A stretch of DNA of 64,000 nt, taken from the NCBI RefSeq assembly GCF_036323735.1, contig NW_026947411.1, positions 847,178-911,177 of the forward strand. The letters are read 5' to 3'. Below the pieces are notes generated by a model. The model made no database searches, was not told the DNA's origin, and saw only the letters and a list, made by a program, of their open reading frames with translations. Position 1 is the stretch's first letter, and each line of letters opens with the position of its first letter. The DNA comes from Rattus norvegicus (Eukaryota; Chordata; Mammalia; Rodentia; Muridae). Positions 58,861-64,000 of the stretch are shown in pieces. The position numbers and the translations under genes are program-made.

Positions 58861-59800
58861 CACCAATAGTATCCCCCACAGGGGTTCCATTTGGACCACC
58901 ATTTGGGTCACACCAAGAAGTGTCAGCAGCAGCAGGATCTTCATTCTTGTTGTACCTCCTGGTCAATCTTTCAGCGACCCACAACGGATCTTGCCGGTCC
59001 TGAGGAAACACACAAAGAGACCCTCTTGCCCATGACAACACGGGATCTGGCCAATGTCATAAGCCAGTGATCACGTCTTTCCATTTCACGTAACCTTTCA
59101 ACATGCCCACCCGACACTGATGTCTGTCAGTGGCAGATAGGCCATCATAATCCAATATTAAAAAATTAAGAGTAAAAGGGGCTAAGGATATCTGTTCCCT
59201 GGTGGTTCTACCATGGCCTATTCCCCCTATTTGTTTAATCACGCATTCCTTCAAGGTACGATATGCTTGCTCAACAATACCATGACATTGGAGATTATAA
59301 GGCAGGCCATGGGTCAACTGCATATCCATATGTTTACAAAAGGATTTGAAAGATATAGCAGTTTAAGCTGGGTCATTATCAGTTTTTAAGTGTTAAGGCT
59401 TTTTCCAAACAGCCCAGGCTTATAGTAAGTGTCCAATAACATTGCGTGGCTTTTCTCTACTCATAGGGGTAGCATGAATGACACCTGAACAAGTATCCAC
59501 AGAAACATGAATGCATTTTAGAGTCCCAAATCCAGATATGTGAGTTACATCCATTTGCCAAATCTTTAGGGGCAAAAGGCCTCTAGGATTAACCCCTACA
59601 CCTGGGGAATCGTGAAAAGTGATACACTGTTGACATCCTAAAACTATCTGTCGAGCATCTGCTCAAGACAGATGAAACTTCTGTTCTAAGGTCTTAGTAG
59701 GCACATGAAATTGTTGATGAAACTGTCCAGCTTGATCCAATGATGAGCTTAAGAAGATGAACTCCATTTGGGTCCATCTATCCACAAGATCATTTCATTG
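58832..59800 (-). pseudogene. pol: ERV3 pol: integrase, broken
   Basis: 59057-59329 carries the distal catalytic core (HGLPYNLQCHGIVEQAYRT; the third acidic residue Glu is retained) and SLAPFTLNFLIL. 58832-59041 is the C-terminal domain (LSWARGSLCVFPQDRQDPLW) in another frame. The proximal core (about 59,340-59,600) and zinc-binding region (about 59,650-59,800) are recognisable only in pieces because of stops, including a changed codon where the GPAY segment should be. At least three breaks. Confidence 0.85.
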
Positions 59801-61310
59801 TTAGACAAAAATCTTGACCTCTTTTCAGATCAATTCCTGAAGTTCCCTCAGCAGCTGGCATACCGTGCTGCTAATTTTAATAGGGCTAACCACTTCTAAA
59901 ATCTTAACTGCATTAACAAATATGATGAATCAGAGAGCAAATTAAAGGCAAAGGAACAATTTTTATACACTTCCTGCACAATCTTGAGTTCAATTATTTG
60001 TGGAGAGCTGGGATGATATTGACACAAAATTGGCTCTTGATGGTTAATCATATAAGCTCCACAGCCATTTTTGGATCCATCTGTAAAAATGTTTGGCGCC
60101 CCCTGTATAGAAGTACTGGAAGTAACCTTAGAAAGAATATGGGATGTTCTTTAAAGAAGGATAGCAAAGAATGTTTTGGATAATGATTATCTATCTCTCC
60201 ATGGAATCCACAGCATAATATAGCCCAATAACCCACAGTGCCACACAAGATCTTCATCTGCTGACCTGTATAGGGCACTATGATCGAGATTAGGGAAACA
60301 CCAAAAAATTGTATGCACTTTTGGATCCCATACAGGGCTAATTCTGTAACTGCTGTAGGATAATAATCTACTGATCTAGCTGGAGAAGCCTTGGGATAAA
60401 AACAAAGCAGAGGGCCATCTTCGCACAACAATTCTGTGGGCTGCATGTAGGTGGCTAGAATTCATAGCACAATGTCTGCACCCTCCTTCCATCGATGTAA
60501 AATTGCGCCTTGTAATCCTTTTTCAACCTTCTTTAAAGCTCTCCTTGCTTCATTTGTCAATTGTCTATGAGAATCCAAGGCCGAATCCCCAACTAAAGTA
60601 TTATAAAATGGTTTTAATTCATAATTTGGTAAATTTAAATAACATCTGACCCAATTAATATCTCCTAATAATTTTCTAAAATCATTAAGTCTTAAGATTA
60701 TCTTTCCTCCATTCATCCCCCTGGGGAATAATGATAAATGACTTAATTTTGCTCTTAAATAATTTACAAGATTGCCCTTTTGTACCTTTTCTGGGGCAAT
60801 AATCCCCTACCTTCTAGCAATTTAACTAAATTTCCACATGATAAATCTAAAATCTCTTCATTCTTTGCAGTTAAAAGGATATCATCCATAATATGAGGTG
60901 CATGAAACTTCTGTCTTATTGGGGTGATGGTGTTGCCAACAAAAAGTTGACATATAGAAGGGCTATTTGGCATACCCTGTAGAATAACTACCCACTCATA
61001 TTTTTGATCAGGTTCTTCATGTTTGCATGATGGAACAGTAAAAGCAAATCTTTCACTATCCCTTGGACAAAGAGGTATGAAGAAAAAGCAATCTTTTATA
61101 TCAATCAGTACAGCAGGTCAACAGGCTGGCAGAGAGGATAAAAGAGGAAGCCCACGTTGCACTGGGCTCATGATTTGCAACTGTTGATTATTAAATTGTA
61201 AATTATGCATCATCATTCCCTGACTTCTTATATCACATATATTGGGGTATTCCAATATGATACTGATGGTTTTATGTGCTTCATAGTCAGCTTTAGCTGT
61301 GGCAAGCTTC
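59800..61310 (-). pseudogene. pol: ERV3 pol: reverse transcriptase and RNase H, broken
   Basis: 60764-60973 is the RT palm. The catalytic box reads HIMDDILL, keeping the Asp pair but with Ile where betaretroviral RTs usually have Tyr. 60462-60716 is the thumb (NDFRKLLGDINWVR, ELKPFYNTLVGDS). 60048-60446 is the connection region (QPTELLCEDGPLL), reading into a frameshifted RNase H start near 60,080. Fingers upstream (60,974-61,310) are recognisable but interrupted. Several frame changes rule out activity. Confidence 0.87.
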
Positions 61311-61930
61311 TCAGAAGAAAGCAGTCACTGAAGAACCCACACTGGCTCCTCTGTTTTCCAGGTAATGGGAACCCTTCCTCAGCAGCCCCAAGGAAAAACC
61401 CAAGTCCTGATCCTTTTCTCTCTTTTGGGCAGTTATAGGGTTAGTCCCACCCTGCAGGTATTTCCCTATTCCCTTACTGGGAATATAACCCATATGTTTC
61501 ATAATTTTTTGTGAAGTTTCAGAATACTCAGTGTTCAATTTGAAACCCATATATTTCAGCAAATCTCTCCCTCAAAGGGAAATGGGCAAATCCAACATAC
61601 AGGGTTGCATAACTCCCGAATGCCCTTCCTGATCTCTCCAACTCAATTGTCTTGCACTCATATCAGGAGCTCATGCTTAATGGAGACATTGTAATGTTTG
61701 ATATGAGACCTGTACTGGCCATCCAGAGGGCCAATCTTTCTTAGCTATTATACTTCTATTGGGCACTGTATCCAACAGTCCTAGGATCCTTTTTCCTTCT
61801 ACCCTTAGCTCCATTACTGGGCGTTGGTTTAAACCCAAGGCTAGAAATGTAAGGTCGGAGCTGAAACCATTCTCTCCTCTCCCTCTAGACTGGGCTGCAA
61901 AACTTCCATGAAGCCTAGGCAAAGTAATAG
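61311..61930 (-). pseudogene. pro: ERV3 protease with G-patch, inactivated
   Basis: 61677-61922 holds the aspartic protease start (PVMELRVEGKRILGLLDT). The catalytic triplet, usually Asp-Thr-Gly, reads Asp-Thr-Val followed by Pro-Asn. 61311-61562 holds the C-terminal G-patch (MGYIPSKGIGKYLQG), the glycine-rich nucleic-acid-binding motif typical of betaretroviral proteases. The two parts are separated by a frame break near 61,565-61,675. Confidence 0.85.
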
Positions 61931-62160
61931 TTTGGCTATTCTGTCCCCAGGGGAAATGGCAGTAATCTCTTTCAGTGATTCTACCATGTTCTTGACTACC
62001 CCAGTATAATCTGGGTCAATAACTCCTGGATGGACATGTAGTCCTGTTAAAGCCGTAGATGATTTCCCTATAAGTAACCATACTGTGCCAAGTTCAAGGG
62101 GACGTTTAAATCAGTTTCTATCAACTGTACACCCATCCAAGGAGTTAAACGAGTCTGGCA
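61931..62160 (-). pseudogene. ERV3 dUTPase remnant
   Basis: On the minus strand the segment gives a dUTPase-like run (LLIGKSST, then a PGVIDPDYTG-type motif). This fits the class II order gag-dUTPase-protease. It is short and interrupted at both ends. Confidence 0.65.
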
Positions 62161-62290
62161 GTGGACCAGATGTCCAGTCCTGCAGAGCCTTTAGTGGCTC
62201 TCCTTGGCCCCTCAGATGGCGAAGGGATGACCATCTCTCGTGACTCGGTTCTACATCCTAATTCTCGACTGGCACATATATTTGTGGGCC

Positions 62291-63195
62291 CTAGGGTCTT
62301 GGACGTGGCTCTCCATTTTTTGGACCTGCTCCACCAAAACCCGAGCTAAGAGGCTGCCCATTGATGTCTTTTACCGAGTGGCACTCATGAGTGCAATGGT
62401 TCCCCTTTTTGCACTTGGGGCACGACCCTTTTTGCCTTGGTCGTTGGCCACTTCTTTTACTGAAGAGACTTCTCCTTTCTGGACATTGCCTTTTGAGGTG
62501 CCCCTGTTGATCACACTTAACACACATTCCTGAGCTTCCTCCTTTTCTCTGCATCATCTGCATAACAGCAGCTCCAAGTCCAGCATTAGTCAAAGATCCC
62601 CCTATATCTCTACAGACCTTGATCCAAGCTTCAAGTCCCTTATTCTTGTAAGGAGTGATAGCGGCTCGACATTCCTTTGTGCAAAGCTCATAGGCCAAGT
62701 GTTTAATTAAGGGCATAATCATAATGGGGTCGCCAAAGTCTCTGCCTGCTGCTACCACTAATTGGGCTACAAAGTCAGAGAATGGCTCCATAGGTCCTTG
62801 AAGGATCTTGATGAGGTTTCTACTCACTTCTCCCTTTCTAGGTAAGGATTTCCATGCATTTGTTGAAACCTCATTAATCTGCTGGTAAACCTGTCCTGGA
62901 TACCCTGTCTAAGCATTGGCAGAGTGTCCCTGACCTAGCAGCATATCTCTATCCCAGGCAGCCTCCCCCCACCCCCTCGATACCAAGTTAGCGGCAGCCT
63001 GTTCATTGGCAAACTCAATAAGAAAAGCTCTCCAGTCCAAATACTGTCCCAGACTAAGACAGGCCAGAGGAAGTTTACTCCAATCACTAGGAGTCATGCA
63101 AAATCTGTGTAAGGCCTCAACCTGAGTTATGGTAAATGAGGCCATAATGCGATATGTCCTGACTGATTTTACAGGGACTTGATCACCTTAAAGTC
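62291..63195 (-). pseudogene. gag: ERV3 gag: capsid and nucleocapsid
   Basis: 63145 down to 62909 gives the N-terminal capsid part (SDWSKLPLACLSLGQYLDW). A TAG at about 62908 interrupts it, and the same frame continues. 62827-62291 contains the major homology region (QGPMEPFSDFVAQL) and two CX2CX4HX4C zinc knuckles (CVKCDQQGHLKRQC and CPKCKKGNHCTHEC), followed by a proline/glycine-rich tail. Gag builds the particle core, and the knuckles bind genomic RNA. Apart from the TAG this is the best preserved coding segment of ERV3. Upstream it runs into the solo LTR. Confidence 0.9.
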
Positions 63196-63304
63196 TAAAG
63201 GCTCATGATACCTTTGTTGATTATCATCCACATAAACTGGATAGACCAGATGCAGTTCTGTGTGGATTGGCTTCCACTCTTCTGGGCAGAATTTACTACC
63301 CATT

Positions 63305-63630
63305 TGTCACGCGCCCAATTTCTCACCAGCAAGAACGACGTGTGGCAACAGGATTCTTCTGCGAACAAGCCTTTACTGTACAGCTCTCTTGAACAGGGAC
63401 AGGGAGACCTCAAGCAGCAAGAATGCTCGCCTTATATAGACAGCAGCTGAGACTTTGCTAATTGTACTTCGGGGATTGGCGGAGCATGAATACCTCATTA
63501 GCATGGTGCTGCTCCCTCATTAGCATATTACTGGCCAACTGATGCCAGGTGCAAAGCCTGCACATGCACAGTACTGTTGTTCACCACAGGAGGGCTCCCT
63601 GCACGCGAAACTCTACTTCCTCCCTCTACA
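63305..63630 (-). repeat. Solo LTR inside ERV3 gag
   Basis: Starts TGTCACGCGCCC and ends near CCCTCTACA on the plus strand, about 326 bp. The R/U5 side ('aacaggattcttct', 'aagcctttactg') and 'tgctaattgt' are shared with the ERV2 LTR. A TATA-like CTATATAAGG lies on the minus strand at 63431-63440. ERV3 gag sequence is present on both sides, so this is an insertion and not the ERV3 5' LTR. I could not find a clear 6-bp duplication (cccatt versus acattg), and the right boundary could be 63603 instead. Confidence 0.72.
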
Positions 63631-64000
63631 ACATTGCAGGGAGGAGCACCTGAGGGGAACCACACAGGAAGTTCCTCCACCATTTTAGGCTTTTTCCTTT
63701 TCTTGTTCTGTCTATTCCTTAGAGACTGTTTCCGCATTTGATCTCTCAACTCTTGTAACTCTTTTTCTGAATCTGTTTCGTTTGTTTCTTCCTCTGTATC
63801 TGTCTTTTCTGAGTCGGTCTCCTTTACGCTTCCCTGCTTTTCTGTCCTCTCATTTTGATGCATTTCTTGGGCAGCTTGCCCCTTCTCCATAGTTGCCTGA
63901 CAACATTTTTGATCCTCAAGACAACTACGCACTAAGGGCCACACTGGATGGACCCCAGGTCTTTGCGTCCCCTGTTCCCATGCAAAATCAAGGTCTTTCC
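63631..64000 (-). pseudogene. gag: ERV3 gag: matrix-side segment, runs off the window
   Basis: The minus-strand frame 63528-63944 begins MWPLVRSCLEDQKCC. It contains a charged, Glu/Thr-rich low-complexity stretch (TEEETNETDSEKE) and a basic run (RNRQNKKRKKPK), then proline-containing sequence (LPVWFPSGAPPCN) up to the solo LTR. Upstream of 63944 a FAWEQGT motif matches ERV1 gag. The last ~35 codons of the annotated frame are LTR, not gag. The start of the gene is outside the window. Confidence 0.78.

Larger units (their letters stand above)
57958..64000 (-). mobile_element. ERV3: class II provirus, 5' end outside window
   Basis: Minus-strand order, right to left: gag (interrupted by a solo LTR), dUTPase, protease with G-patch, reverse transcriptase, RNase H, integrase, env tail and 3' LTR. 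Two CCHC zinc knuckles, a major homology region, a protease-linked G-patch and a dUTPase place it with betaretrovirus-like elements. Every gene is broken. The visible part, minus the solo LTR, is about 5.7 kb, and the 5' LTR lies beyond 64,000. Confidence 0.92.

Noticed and set aside
63305..63630. 5' LTR of ERV3
   Set aside because: Gag sequence lies on both sides, no primer-binding site follows, and the LTR differs from the ERV3 3' LTR.

Overview
The window is rodent nuclear DNA, most likely brown rat (Rattus). The clues are a tRNA-derived ID SINE with a perfect 14-bp target-site duplication, LINE-1 copies with a rat-type ORF1 (variable tandem block near the N-terminus) and G-rich 3' UTRs, and class II (betaretrovirus/IAP-like) endogenous proviruses. 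It is AT-rich and gene-poor. I found no intact host protein-coding gene; almost everything recognisable is transposon, provirus or tandem repeat.

Layout. 1-536: fragment of an LTR-like repeat whose diverged copy lies at 28,906-29,450. 1,232-7,716: a nearly full-length but dead L1 (L1-A, plus strand) with 5' UTR, broken ORF1, broken ORF2 and 3' UTR. 8,763-8,888: a large TTC/CT microsatellite at the 3' tail of an antisense L1 (L1-B, 8,889-16,883). L1-B is split by an internally deleted class II provirus (ERV1, 10,505-15,798, minus) flanked by an exact 6-bp duplication. 16,884-19,684: ERV2, the 3' part of a related provirus. 19,685-22,297: two plus-strand L1 3' ends, head to tail. 22,298-24,280: an unrecognised CpG-containing segment with three minus-strand open stretches in one shared frame and a 22-bp minisatellite. 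24,606-28,776: old antisense L1 (L1-E) with a nested younger fragment. 28,777-29,810: LTR-like element. 29,830-32,880: another old antisense L1 (L1-G). 32,920-36,270: an L1 scrap, a possible retrocopy, and a pair of diverged purine-rich modules.

36,430-57,957 is the most distinctive part: a head-to-tail array of about ten copies of a ~2.18-kb unit. Each unit carries an old antisense L1 3'-end segment plus ~1.5 kb of sequence I do not recognise. Two positions inside the unit have repeatedly become microsatellites in different copies. One L1 fragment (L1-I) and one ID SINE interrupt the array. The unit subtypes suggest a partial higher-order organisation of about three units.

57,958-64,000 (right edge): ERV3, a minus-strand class II provirus with a 3' LTR, short env remnant, decayed pol, protease with G-patch, dUTPase remnant and gag. 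A separate solo LTR interrupts the gag. Its 5' end lies beyond the window. All proviral reading frames carry stops, frameshifts or catalytic-residue changes, so none looks autonomous. The elements do not form a pathway; their relations are those of nested insertion and duplication.
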